64,000 nucleotides of DNA from Sphaerolaimus hirsutus. Lineage: Eukaryota > Nematoda > Chromadorea > Monhysterida > Sphaerolaimidae. The notes beneath the pieces were generated by a model. It worked only from the letters and a program-made list of their open reading frames with translations, did no database searches and was not told where the DNA came from. This document shows positions 48,155 through 58,983 of the stretch, piece by piece (within the stretch, counting starts at the first letter, position 1; each line of letters begins with the position of its first letter). Where the stretch lies: contig OZ038458.1 of the NCBI GenBank assembly GCA_964036195.1, positions 13,715,832-13,779,831 on the forward strand, in the 5' to 3' direction. A program made the position numbers and the translations under genes.

Positions 48155-49919
48155 CTAATATCCGGACGGTGTGCGCGGGGGTGGGCAGTGCTCGCAGGAC
48201 CCCTCCTCGCCAGGCACGCCGGGTGGCCCCCTCTCGCCCATGGGGCCGGGCTTGCCGTCGGGGCCCCCATCTCCGGGGTCGCCCATGTCCCCTGCGGGAC
48301 CAGCGTCGCCGTCCTTGCCACTGGCGCCTTTCTCGCCCTTGGGGCCCTTGGGGCCGACGGGACCTTTCTCCCCCTTGGGCCCAGGATCTCCTGGCACGAT
48401 GACAATGCGGCCTGCCTCGCCAGGGGGGCCTGGGGGTCCCTCGCGGCCGGGCCGGCCGGGTGTGCCCTGCACGGGTTTCGTGTTTATGTGGTGCGTTCAA
48501 AAAGTAAAAAACTTGACAACCGTATTGTTTTGAGTACTTATTGTTAAATAGTTTTTTGACATAATAATGGATTATGAGCATCATTTCAATAGTGTGTAAC
48601 AGTAACTGGAAAAGACACCCTTAAAATTAAAAATGTAGGTAAGTTAGACAGTTTGGTGGAGGTGTCGTGGTTTCTGTCAATTTTTGTTCGATCCACTTTT
48701 CATCAACTCACCGATGGTCCAGACATGCCCTTCTCGCCCTTCTTGCCGTTCTCACCATTGGAGCCGGGCGGCCCCTTGGGACCTTTGGGTCCGGACGAGC
48801 CCATCTGTCCCATGGGTCCGGCGGGACCGGGGGGACAGATGATGCATGGGTCGTCGCCGCCCTCCGCCTTGATCGTCATGCCGTCCTTGCCCGGCTTGCC
48901 GTCTTTGCCCGGCTCGCCGTCCTTGCCATCGTTGCCGTCGTCGCCCGGCGCGCCCGCCGGACCGACCTTGCCCTGCTGGCACGTGCAGCCTGCGCGTTTG
49001 TGCACACATAAACTGCTGCTGCGGCGGCGGCTGCGCTACGTTGCACAGAACAGAACTCACAGCTGCCCTCGTCCACGATGTTCACTGGCGGGTTGACAAT
49101 GGACGAGCCGCCGTAGCCGTTGCCGTTGCCATTTCCGTTGGTGCCGGGCACCTTGCCACCGGGCGTGGCGTAGTCGTCGGGCACGAACTGGCCGAACTGC
49201 CAGGCGCGCTTGGCGCGGGGCATGGAACGCGCGTGCGCCGCCGTCGACACCTCGATCTCCAGCTCGCGCGCGCGCATCTGCGTTTTTCAGCAAGTTTCCT
49301 TTTGTTCGAACCGTATCTTATTCCCTTATCGCATTTTATTGACTGGGTAAGCAACGTGTATACGTTGCAGAGTGCACTTTATGCGCGTGTCAAATAAATG
49401 ACAGTTAAGCATGTTTGTTGACACAGTTGACATGCACTCCGTATACTGGTGCCAATGGCAGACCCCGTAAAGTGTAAAGTAAAGTGTCAAATGTCATGTA
49501 AAGCGTCCATTATCATGACAAATGTAAATTAAAGTGTCAATTGTCATGCAAAATTCACCAAACAATTTTTTCTCTTTCGTTTTGATTGACATTTTACATG
49601 ACATTTTATACTTTACTTTACACTTTGACTTTACACGGTCTGGGACTGCCCCCTGTCTTGATTCTTTCCACTTGTCACTTGACAATTCACAAAATTCCAC
49701 ATCTCAATAACCAGCAAACCTCCACCACCCCTATCCCACCTTGCAAAAGTCCACCTCGGCCATGAGGTGCACCTGCAGCTGCTGCACGTAGGTGTACACC
49801 ATGGGCAGCGTGACCACGGCGGCGACCACGGCCACGGTGCTCACCACCACCGCCAGGAAGGCGGCGCGGCGCACCCGTCTGCACTGGTCCTCAGAGTCGG
49901 CCATCCGTTTGTAGTCCAT
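48155..49919 (-). CDS. Nematode-type cuticle collagen
   Basis: Four exons are complete: 49919-49740, 49277-49061, 48989-48712, 48466-48155 (TAG). All are GT-AG and in phase, giving 328 residues. The N-terminus [18 protein letters not shown] is followed by a hydrophobic anchor ([21 protein letters not shown]), matching the nematode cuticle collagen N-terminal domain. An RAKR-A site is the expected subtilisin-like cleavage site before the triple helix. Cys knots (CCTC, CIIC, CEHC) flank Gly-X-Y blocks, and the end [10 protein letters not shown] is characteristic. The product is secreted and cross-linked into the cuticle. An in-frame Met 37 codons upstream exists, but the collagen family start favours MDYK. 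It is divergently arranged with derlin. Confidence 0.95.
49449..49652. mobile_element. GTGCCAAT foldback element in collagen intron 1, CTG duplication
   Basis: GTGCCAATGGCAGACCCCGT and ACGGTCTGGGACTGCCCC are its ends. CTG flanks both sides (49446-49448, 49653-49655). The arms are AAAGTAAAGTGTCAAATGTC and inverse. Confidence 0.85.
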
Positions 49920-50839
49920 TTTGGGGGCAGTTGTACTTGTAGGGTTGACTACTGAATGGATGTTGTCGGTGCGGGTGGTGGTCGTTTTATATGGCCCTGA
50001 ATTTCGTCGCTGACCGGTAACTTTACTCACGCGGGCCGGTTTTCATAAAAAAGGATGACTTCCGTACGATATTTCTGGGTCAGTTCTCGCGGGCCCCATT
50101 CTAATTTTTTTCTTTACTATTCATGCACGTTTCAATTAGGCGATTTGCGTCAAATTGGGAAAGACCCCGGAGATGTTTGAATAAAACGGACAAGATTTCT
50201 CTCGCCGCGGTCCGTTATTTCATTATCCGCGCCAGCGCGACATTTCGGTGTTTTGCCTCGCGCACATCATCATCAAAGTCAAATCAAACTGATATGAAAA
50301 ATTGCGTTGACCTGCATTGTGAAACGCGGCAGCGAAATGCGTGTTTTCGGTCTGATCTACCTATTTTACTAACGAATTGGGAATTAAGAAAAAGTATTTA
50401 TTTCTTACTCTGGGTGTGAACCACACCACAGGATTTTTTATTCAACAGGGGTTGACGTGAACGGTTTTTATTTACTTCGAATGCCACATGATCGGTTCAC
50501 AAGCGCGAACAATCGTTCCCGTTGCGATTTCCGTAAATTCGTAGCCCATGTTAGATCGGATAAAGTAAATTACACAACAAAACAAAAAAACGCGACACAA
50601 AATTGGCAAACACATGAAAAACGAAATTCTGGCAATCGTCCAAATTGCTGACGTATTGAAGTCGCGACTCTCCGCCTTAAAAATAACGCAATCGTTAACT
50701 CCAAACGCAAGCAGTCAAAAGATCCCCCACCAAATCGTTTCGTCTTGTCGTCCATGGTGACGTCTCAGTTCATTCCCAGCGTCATCTCATCACGGTTTCC
50801 AGCTGTCAATAGTAACCAAATCGCAAAACCGTGCCCAAA
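49920..50839. promoter_or_regulatory. Shared upstream region of collagen (-) and derlin (+)
   Basis: The two start codons diverge about 920 bp apart. Nothing repeat-like is seen near the derlin side. Promoter elements are not individually identified. Confidence 0.4.
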
Positions 50840-53800
50840 ATGTCGGGGCAAGGCGATCTAGCCGAGTGGTTCTACAGCATCCCGCCGATCACGCGCTACT
50901 GGTTCACGGGCAGCGTGGTGTTGCCGCTGATTGGCAGGTTGGGGCTGGTCGGCCCCTGGTGGTGCGTCCTTGAGTGGAACCTGCTCTTCTACAAGTGGCA
51001 GGTGAGGCGGTTTTGTGGTTGTTGCCGAATGGCAGCCATGGTTGCGATTGTGTTGAGTGCTTGATTTAAATGTGGATGGGGCTCTGGCGCGTTTTGGCAG
51101 TGTTCCAATTCGCGCTAGCATGAATAGACGCGGAAAATAAATTTTGGGAGGGTTCAGGGAACGAAATAATTTTTTCGGTGTGGGCTAACTTCTCTGCACA
51201 TGGTAGATTTGTAGGTATTTGTCTGATCTGCACCGGCCACTTTTTGGAATGTTGATATGGTGTTGATGGTGTACATATGACAACTCAGCTCCCGTGGTAG
51301 TATTCTTGTTACAGAAACGACATTGAACCATTAAATATGTTGGAAACTCGTGCAAGGCACCCCTCAATGTGATTGTAAGTGCCTGTGTGTACGCAAGAAT
51401 TTACACAATGACACTGCTTTTGGATAAATGACAAATAATTTTGTGCAAATTTTCCCTCCCGTGTGCGTCGTTGCTAGCAATTTTTTGTATCCCAAGTTCA
51501 CCCAACGCACCAATTTCACTTTTTCAGATATGGCGCCCGTTCACGGCGCTTTTCTATTACCCAATTACACCAGCGACTGGATTTCATTGGATGATCATGT
51601 TGTATTTTCTCTACAGTTACTCAACCAGATGTGAAACTGGTATGTTTTTCATTTTTTGTGCCCAGCATTTTGACATATTTTAGTTGGGGTGGGACCCCCG
51701 GTAAACGGTAGTACTGATATTTTTCCCGGCATTAAATAGCCCCACCAATGGCCCTACACACACTAGTTTTCACCGTGACTGATGTAAAAACTGAAATGGC
51801 GACATGGCGACATTCAGCCTACTCTTATTGTATGCTATATGTGTTTTAGTTTTGAAATTTTCAAATTTTAACTTTTTTTAATTAAAATTCTAATTTAAAT
51901 AAAATCAAATCATTCACCCGTGTTCATTAATTTGCATTTGAAAAAATGCAGTTTTCCCACGAAGTCACGGTGAAAACTAGTATCGGGCACAATGAAGCGA
52001 AAAATTTCTTATTTGTAAAATCACCTGTAATTACCGGCACGGTGCAGTAAATAAAAAACGCTCATTTCCAAATCAGTGATGTTCAAGTAAATACTTAACG
52101 TATTGCGTAGCGGGGGTTGAATGTCGATATGTACCAAATGTTGAACCTTTGATAAAAACAAGGACGTAGCCAGGGGGGGCGGCCGCCCCCCCCCCTTCCC
52201 GGGTCGGACCAAAAAATGTGCCAGAAATGGCACTTCCAGAAGACGATTTTGTCGACAGTTTGAAAAAAATTTCCCTTCACAACTTATATTTTCGTCTGAC
52301 TGGTCTCCGCGACTTCAAACCCAGTGAAAATGAACACAATTCCTGTCCATGTCGCTCTATATGCCTGTAAAAAACAGACGTATACTGGTGTTTTTGTTAC
52401 TGGGCCAAGCGCTTAAGGTCTGCGAGGCACCTCTTAGTTGTTTTTTTAAAAAAATTTTGAAATAAAAATATGCCCAGCCAAAGGCAACAACTACAGTTCA
52501 AGAGAGGGGTAAAAGTCCCCAACCCTATTCAGTGTATATTTTGGTAGTTTTTTCAAATGTAAATTTTAAATAAACTTTTCAATGTGGCGCCAATGCCAAC
52601 GCCAGTTGCGCCATGGCGTGGCGCCTACGAATGGCGCCAGCGCCATGGCGCCATTCCCCTACTACAGAGGTAAAATTTTAGGGGGGGGGGCGCCGCCCCC
52701 CCCCGTCCGCCCGGCTCCGTATACAATCCGCCCCCCGCTCGAAAATCCTGGCTACGTCCCTGTATAAAAAACGACAGTAACACGACTCCTCCAACTCCAA
52801 GCTAGCATTGTGTCTCCCAAAATTGCATCGAAAAAGTTGTTTTCACAAGTGCTCAATCACTGACGGGAGAAAAAGATTCGAACTGTTTTTTATTTGAAAA
52901 CTTTCGAAAAGGATTTTGAAATAGTCCCGCCCTCGTTTTAATCGAATTTTTCCTCGCAGGCCTTTTTGCTGGCAGCCCGGCTGATTATATGTTCATGTTG
53001 ATATTCTGCTGGTTCTGCAGCACTGTGAGTCCATCATTCCTTTGTATGTCTGACATCAATACGTTATCTATCTACCCTTTTTAAATACAATTTCAGCTGA
53101 TCGCTTTATTCGCCGAGGTGTATTTTCTGCTCGACCCGATGGTGATGGCCGTGCTCTACGTTTGGTGCCAGATCAACAAAGACCAGATAGTACAGTTTTG
53201 GTTTGGCACTCAATTTAGAGCCATGTACTTGCCTTGGATCCTGCTCGCTTTCAACTTCATTATTCGTGGAGGGTCGGTACACTTTTTCCATTTTCTTTCA
53301 ACATATTTTTCTCTGTTGACTTAATACTATCCACTCTTTTGCAGCGGCATGAACGAGCTGATCGGCATTCTCGTGGGCCATCTCTACTTTTTCCTCACCT
53401 TCAAGTACCCCCAAGATTTCGGCGGCGCGTCTCTTATTTCCACCCCATCGATACTGTAAGTGATTTGCAGGACTATCTTAAATTTTGACCCTCAGGGGGG
53501 GGGGGTTGGATAGAGAGCAAATCGCTCTTATGGAAGGAAAGATAGCTGGAAAAATTGTTATTGTTTTTTCGGGAGGGGGGAGGGGGGTTCGCGGAGGTTC
53601 AGTAGTGAGTGAATATTAGCTGAAAATAGGTATATAAGGACATAGTATAAATAGGTGACATAGATAACTGAAAATAGGCAATACAACTAAATAGTGATTT
53701 TGAAGGGAAAAACTAAAAAGGTATGAAAATTAGTGATTTTGAGCGAAGCGAGTCTCAAAGCGAGAGAAATTTTTTTCGAAAATCGCTCCCGATAGTTTGG

Positions 53801-54146
53801 TCGCTGGGCGGATGGGGGGGGGGGGGGGTTCAACGGATAGAATTTGCTTAGATAGGAAAAAATTGGCCTCTTGGATAGAGAGAAAGCTGGACAATTTTGA
53901 GGGTTACCCACCCCCCATTGGAGACCTCTTGTGATTTGTCAGATTACCGAAATACATGTGACTTAAAGAAAAATGTCGCCAAAATGCAGCTACCACTATC
54001 TGCCGTCGACGCGCGGCGGCGTGCACGGCTTCGGCGCGGCGCCGCAGCGGCCGGCGGCGGCTGCAGGGGGTGCCGCCCCCGCCGCGCCGGGTGACCCCGC
54101 GCGGCACAGATGGGGCGCCGGCGGCAGGGTTTTGGGTGATGACTGA
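50840..54146 (+). CDS. DERL1: Derlin-1-type ERAD membrane protein
   Basis: Six exons: 50840-51001, 51528-51639, 52960-53024, 53097-53272, 53345-53455, 53990-54146 (TGA). All are GT-AG and in phase, giving 260 residues. It begins MSGQGDLAEWFYSIPPITRYW, the derlin start, with W-R-P-F-T (rhomboid-like WR motif) in exon 2, LFAGSPADYMFML, GTQFRAMYLPWIL, and the GxxxG-containing MNELIGILVGHLYFF. The C-terminus is Gly/Ala/Pro-rich with a degenerate PAxxHRWGxGxxLG end (HRWGAGGRVLGDD), matching the derlin SHP motif that recruits p97. It is a catalytically inactive rhomboid of the ER retrotranslocation machinery. Introns carry a MITE, a hAT-like copy and a poly-G element. Confidence 0.95.
51752..51993. 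mobile_element. ACTAGT MITE variant in derlin intron 2
   Basis: GGCCCTACACACACTAGTTTTCACCGTGA and TCACGGTGAAAACTAGT are inverted ends with an AT-rich core. It shares the ACACACTAGT terminus with the GTTGACA family but has a different inner arm. Confidence 0.7.
52159..52762. mobile_element. hAT-like non-autonomous element
   Basis: CAAGGACGTAGCCAGG and CCTGGCTACGTCCCTG are its ends. The 8-bp flanks GATAAAAA (52151-52158) and TATAAAAA (52763-52770) match in 7 of 8 positions. It has G/C runs near both ends and a GGCGCCA block inside. It is in derlin intron 2. Confidence 0.8.
53493..53915. repeat. Poly-G/GATAGATAG-type repeat in derlin intron 5
   Basis: G runs with TTGGATAGAGAGCAAATCGC, GAAAGATAGCTGGAAAAATT and a GAGCGATTTT-type inverse are the complement of the poly-C/CTATCTATC family at 11043 and 16673. 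Confidence 0.6.
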
Positions 54147-54610
54147 TTTTTGTTGCCTTTGCGGCTTGTTGTGTATTTACTCTTGTGTGGTGGTTTTGAT
54201 TGTGAATTAGTGATCGAAATTCGTCGTGTTGGGCTTTCGTTTGTCTCTGTTCAGCTCGGCTCGGGATCTTATATTCTCATTCATCGTATTTTTGACCACG
54301 CCAGAAAATTGTTTGCGTTGGCAAGAGATTACGATTGCGGTATTTTTCGCTATTCGTACGGTAGTATGGCTTGTCTTGTCTTTTATTTGCATAGATCGTC
54401 AATGCATTTCGGGTTGTAAATGAACGGAAACCAATATCTATTGGTGTTGAGAAGTTGAGTTACACCATCACACGGATGTTGGCGTTTTGGAACTCTGCAT
54501 CATACCTTCCGAAAGCTCCCAGTTCATGTCATGCACCAAGTATAAAATACTGAAAAATATGCCGTACAAATAGTAATTAGTAGCTTATTACGCTCAATGA
54601 ACAATCAGGC

Positions 54611-56883
54611 ATGCCGCACTACGAATTCACGCTGATTCTGCGGCCGCTGACCAAGGTGAACATATTTTTGTTTCTGCAGGATAGGTTTGGTTGTCTAAGT
54701 TGGTACTCAACGCGAGTGCGGTCCCTGAAATGTTTTATTGATTAAGGTGCTTGAAAAGAAGCGAATTGTCTTTCATTTTAAAATTTGGAAGAAACTCTGG
54801 ATTTTCGACTGCGCATGTCCACGGGGGTCAAGCAGTCATCACGTTGCCCCACGCACACTATTTGGTTGACAACGGAAACTTCAACACTGATAAATCTGTT
54901 TTAAACATAGTTGAATTTTTATAGCCGCCCCCCCCCGTTTCCGGGCCGGATATAAAAATTTACCAGGAATGGCACTTTTCTAAAGCGATTTTGTAGGCAC
55001 TTTGAAAAATTTTCGCGCGCAAGCGCGCAAATCCCCACCCCAATGTTTAATATGTATTTTCGGGGGTCTAAGCAGCATTTCAAAAGTGCCAAACATGGTC
55101 TTAGTACTATATATAGGTCTAAATATATACCTATGTAGTATACGTTGGCGCCAGCGCCATGGCTGCATTCCTTAATTATAGGGCAAAATTTTAGGGGGGC
55201 ACCGCCCCCCCGTTCGCCGGGCTCCGTATACAATCGCCCCCCCCCCCGCTCAAAAATCCTGCGTACGTCCCTGCCTCTGGTAATCACAGTTATCAGCGGC
55301 CGCCGTGTTGCCAATAGAACATGATAACTCCCCAGCGCAGTATGAACACCATTCCAATTAACTAAAAAACAATTTCAGCCGGGTCTGGTGGACGCGATCG
55401 CGCGGTCGGCGCGCATGATTCTAGAAGAGGGCGGCGTCATCAAGCAGATGCATAGTTTGGGCCATCGCGACCTGCCGTCGACTTACATTTCGAAGATTGA
55501 GAAAACGAAACAGTATCACGGAAAGTTTGTTTATTTTGATTTTGAGAGTAGCCGTAGAGTAGGAGGTAGCCAAGGGGGGCGGGGGGGGCGGCCGCCCCCC
55601 CTTCCCGGGTCGGACAAAAAAATATGCCAGAAATCGCACTTCCACGAAGCGATTTTGTCGCTAGTATAGAATTTTTTTTGCGCGCAAACGCGCATTTCGG
55701 CGACGGACAGTATACTTTGTTCATACCAATGGTTTGGCACCAAATCGCTATCAAAATGTAACCCCGTTGCTGTAAATGTATGTAAAATATACATGTACAT
55801 CACTATTTGGCGCCATGGCGTGGAGCCTACGAATGGCGCTGGCGCCATTCCTTTGCCGCAGGGGTCAAGTTTTAGGGGGGCGCCGCAATCGGATGTATAG
55901 GCTGTAGCACATTCAAAGTATTTTACCAAACATTCTGCCGAGCAACCCCACTCCCTTGAATAACACCCTGCTGTCAGCAAGATCAAACACACACTCAATT
56001 CCACCACCAAATCCCAGTTTCTTCCTGTTCGACTGCCACGTGCCGGTGACCACGATGCACTCGATCGCGCGCGAGGTGGAAAACGACGAGGACGTGCTGC
56101 GCTTCCACTTCGTCAACGTGCGCAAGGAGACCGCCAAGCACCTGGACCCGGTGGAGTGCACCTTGGAGGATGAGCTGCTGCCCCCGCCCTACAGGTGGAC
56201 CCTTTGTGAATACCACGTGCCTATCCCAGACTCTTTTAAGTGTAAAGAAAAGTGTCAAATGTCATCCAGTGTCAATTTTCATGACAAATGTAAAGTGTCA
56301 CTTGTGTATTCAAATATTATGTTGTTGTATCCTGATCTGTTTTTTGTATCCAAATCTTTCTAAACGTAAGACACTTTGCATGGCAATTGGCACTTTACAT
56401 TTGACGCTTTGCATGACAATTGACAGGTCGCTTTACACTTTACTCTACATTCGTCATGACAATAGACACTTTACTTTACATTTGTCGTGACAAGTGACAC
56501 TACATGACATTTGACACTTTACAGGGTCTGGGATTGCCCCCAGGTTGGCCCACTGGGCACCTTGTACTGATTTGAAATAAAAGCGCTTTGACAGTGACAA
56601 TGCCTGTCAACGCGTACGAAAAACAAGTGAAAACCAGTGATTGCACACGTGTCTGTGTTTGATACTACCAGAAATCCTCAAAGATGTGTAGCAAGCTTCG
56701 CCACTGAAACTTCGCCAATCAATGCCCCCCCCCATTTTCAGGAAGTCCGTGCAAGAGCTGCGTCAAAATCAGCGCATCGGTCGCTTCGGCAAGGTGAGAG
56801 CATGGAAATCGGCTGAGGCGGCCTGGAGAATGACACCAAAGTCATTCACTGTGGACCATGTTAGAACCAAGCACGATGACTGA
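54611..56883 (+). CDS. MRPS6: Mitochondrial ribosomal protein S6 (bS6m)
   Basis: Four exons: 54611-54655, 55379-55524, 56018-56194, 56742-56883 (TGA), in phase, giving 169 residues. MPHYEFTLILRPLTK is the S6 first strand. Then come VDAIARSARMILEEGGVI, the conserved LGHRDLPSTYIS, and FFLFDCHVP, the strand-turn pattern of bS6. It belongs to the mitochondrial small ribosomal subunit. It is longer than the human protein (125). The sequence GGCAAG/GTGAGA at 56791 is a good donor, so the last 28 or so codons could be intron read-through with a further exon not found. It starts 464 bp after derlin on the same strand. Confidence 0.85.
54924..55274. mobile_element. hAT-like copy, reverse orientation, one end worn
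   Basis: The right end reads CCTGCGTACGTCCCTG. A GGCGCCAGCGCCATGG block and C runs are as in the other copies. The left end lacks CAGGG, starting at the C run. A worn ACACTATTTGGTTGACA MITE end lies just before, at about 54846. Confidence 0.65.
55560..55880. mobile_element. hAT-like fragment in MRPS6 intron 2
   Basis: GTAGCCAAGGGGGGC, paired G/C runs, AATATGCCAGAAATCGCACTT and the GGCGCCATGGCG block parallel the copy at 52159-52762. The right end is missing. Confidence 0.6.
56217..56540. mobile_element. GTGCCTATCCCAGAC foldback element in MRPS6 intron 3
   Basis: GTGCCTATCCCAGACTC opens and ACAGGGTCTGGGATTGCCCC closes it. Left flank CAC, right CAG. Several internal TAAAGTGTCA / TGACACTTTA arms are present. 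It begins 22 bp after the exon donor, so the intron is longer than the element. Confidence 0.8.
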
Positions 56884-57098
56884 TTAAATGATTATGTAAT
56901 ATTGTGGTGGTGTTTTACATGTGTCCTTGTCAAGCTATTATTGCACATTGTCCGATAAAATCTACCACACTCGTGAAAAGATTAGTAAAATGCATAAAAA
57001 ACCGTCCATGGAAAAGTACCCGAATTTTAAAAGTGAGCAATCACATTTCCAAAAAGAAAAACGATATCAACGAGCTCAGCAAATATCCGCCTTTTAGT

Positions 57099-58577
57099 TC
57101 AATCGCGTTTCACACGCACAAATCTTCTCTGCGTATACCACAGAAGTCCACTCAGCACCACAGTACTTGCGATAAGGCATGCAAAGTACATGAAGTATGG
57201 GAATGTGCCCTGCGAGCGACAAAAGCTGATATACTCCAGTGACTTTAGACCTTGCACGCGTGGTTCAGGCTGGAAGCGTGACATCTATATTTAACCCATG
57301 CTATTTTCATAAAAATGTGGAAAAATCATTGCTGTTATAAATTGTACGTTTTGACTAATTAGGAATTTTTCATTTTTTACAAATATTGCATGTTTTAATT
57401 ATCATTGGCACACTTCCAACGTGACACATAAATATACACAAGTGCGGAGCATCGTTTTCCCTATGCGTATCTTTAGTACTAGTGGAATTTTACAATACTG
57501 TTACCTTTTTGAGGCATTTGTATCCTGACCAGCCTTCATCGCACACACATTGCAACAGGGCTGGCCCATCAGGTATACAGTGGCTATTCTCTGGACACTT
57601 GACTGAAAGATAAGGTGTTTCGGTAAACATGTGAATGGAAAAAGTGCCGAGCCCAGTGAAAAGAAACGAACATTTTGTCACTTTACAGAAGTCTACCGGA
57701 TTCTGACAGACTAGGACATCACCTATTGTTGAAGATTGCCAAGTGAGGGCTGCAAAGCTGTGACGGGGGGGGGTAATTAATCTAGGATTTCACCTTGACT
57801 TTCAGGGACAAACCTGGTTTTAACTTGTCTCTGTATGGGGCATTCATCAAACTGCGGAGCATCCAGTTTCAGTGTTGACAAGTGTGTCATACCGCGAAAT
57901 ACATTTACATTGAATGTCTCATTGGGGGACAACGATGGATTTCCGCTAATGTCACTAAATTGAAAAATTGAGTTCAGTTTGGTGGTGATGATATTTGGAT
58001 GTTCAAAGACTTCAATAAGAACGTCAAATGACTGACATATATTTGATGGCGGCCGGCGGGGAAGGACTTAGCCTTGAAGTGATAAACTGCTCATTTTCCA
58101 TCGACTCTATGTGGCAGTTTGATAGATCCAGACTGCGTTGGCGCAGCGCAAGGAGTTATCGGAAACGGGAGTAAAAATCACAATCACTAAATTCTTACCC
58201 AATTTTTGTATAATTGCCGTCGACGCAGCAAGTGCCATTCACGGAACCATTTTCGGAGTGACACCATTCGGTAAATGAGACTTTCCGCTGCGGCCCGCAG
58301 CTCATTGCGCAGATGTCGGTGCTTGCCTGATTTACAATGAACACTTCTGAAAAACAGCGACGTTCTCTTCGCAGAAAAAAAATGGCACACTGTTGCGCAA
58401 GTGCTATCTGATAAGTTAACACAGCCATCCATATTGATTCTATCACGACAAGCCCGTCACAAATATTTGACGCAAATACTCAGTACTCTACTATTACTCA
58501 CACATACTCAAGTAACTCACGACAAACGATAACGCAGTGGTGCTGAACAACGCAAGGAACAGCATTAGGGTGCCCAT
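57099..58577 (-). CDS. ATRAID: ATRAID (APR3)-like membrane protein
   Basis: Seven exons: 58577-58521, 58326-58199, 58132-58037, 57954-57814, 57757-57682, 57597-57505, 57209-57099 (TGA), all GT-AG and in phase, giving 233 residues (human about 229). There is a signal peptide (MGTLMLFLALFSTTALSF), a Cys-rich N-terminal part, LRR-like strands (GLDLSNC, IDISGNPSLS, FRGMTHLSTLKL), an EGF module CPENSHCIPDGPALLQCVC with GWSGYKC, then one membrane helix and a basic tail (YTQRRFVRVKRD). Order and motifs match ATRAID closely. In vertebrates it is a lysosomal/cell-surface protein linked to retinoic-acid responses and bone biology; the role here is unknown. It is convergent with MRPS6 (about 215 bp between stops). 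Confidence 0.9.
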
Positions 58578-58983
58578 GTTGGTGGCCAAGCAGCTAATTG
58601 CTGAGTCGAATCGTGTTTGGTTACGAGATCGGGGACGAATTGTGACGATACGCCTGAAATTTGGGCGATTTATCTTGCTGGCACTTCGCCAACTGATATC
58701 AGATGGATTTTTTGCGCAGCGTTGGGCAGACGGTTACGTAATCAGCGGTGCCATATTAAATAATCATTTAAATGGATCTCATTTAGATTAGAGCAGTGTC
58801 GAAAGTGGAATTTATTCTGGCAACCCTTGTCACTTACTTTTCGGGGTGGGAAGACTATTTTACTTCGTTGAATATCCCGTCAAACATACGAATGTATCCA
58901 TTCTCTGGAATATTGCCAATTTCCGTAAAAAAAGAAGGGGCCGAAGGGCGATAGTGAAATTCAAGCAGTTGCCAGCTGTCGTC
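58578..58983. promoter_or_regulatory. Divergent promoter region of ATRAID (-) and CHTOP (+)
   Basis: The two start codons are only 406 bp apart on opposite strands with no transposon between them, in contrast to nearly all other spacers in the window. This suggests a constrained bidirectional promoter. No specific motif is claimed. Confidence 0.5.

Noticed and set aside
48171-49060. Long Pro/Ser-rich open frames on the plus strand and other frames over the collagen
   Set aside because: They are the complement of Gly-X-Y codons; the minus-strand frames have correct collagen motifs and splice sites.
50840-56883. Derlin and MRPS6 as a nematode operon
   Set aside because: The spacing is 464 bp, larger than the usual 100-bp gap, and no trans-splice evidence can be read from DNA alone.
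57955-58036. A GC-AG intron in ATRAID after TCACTTCAAG
   Set aside because: A GT donor 31 bp further (TATAT/GTCAGT) is in phase and gives a better LRR alignment.
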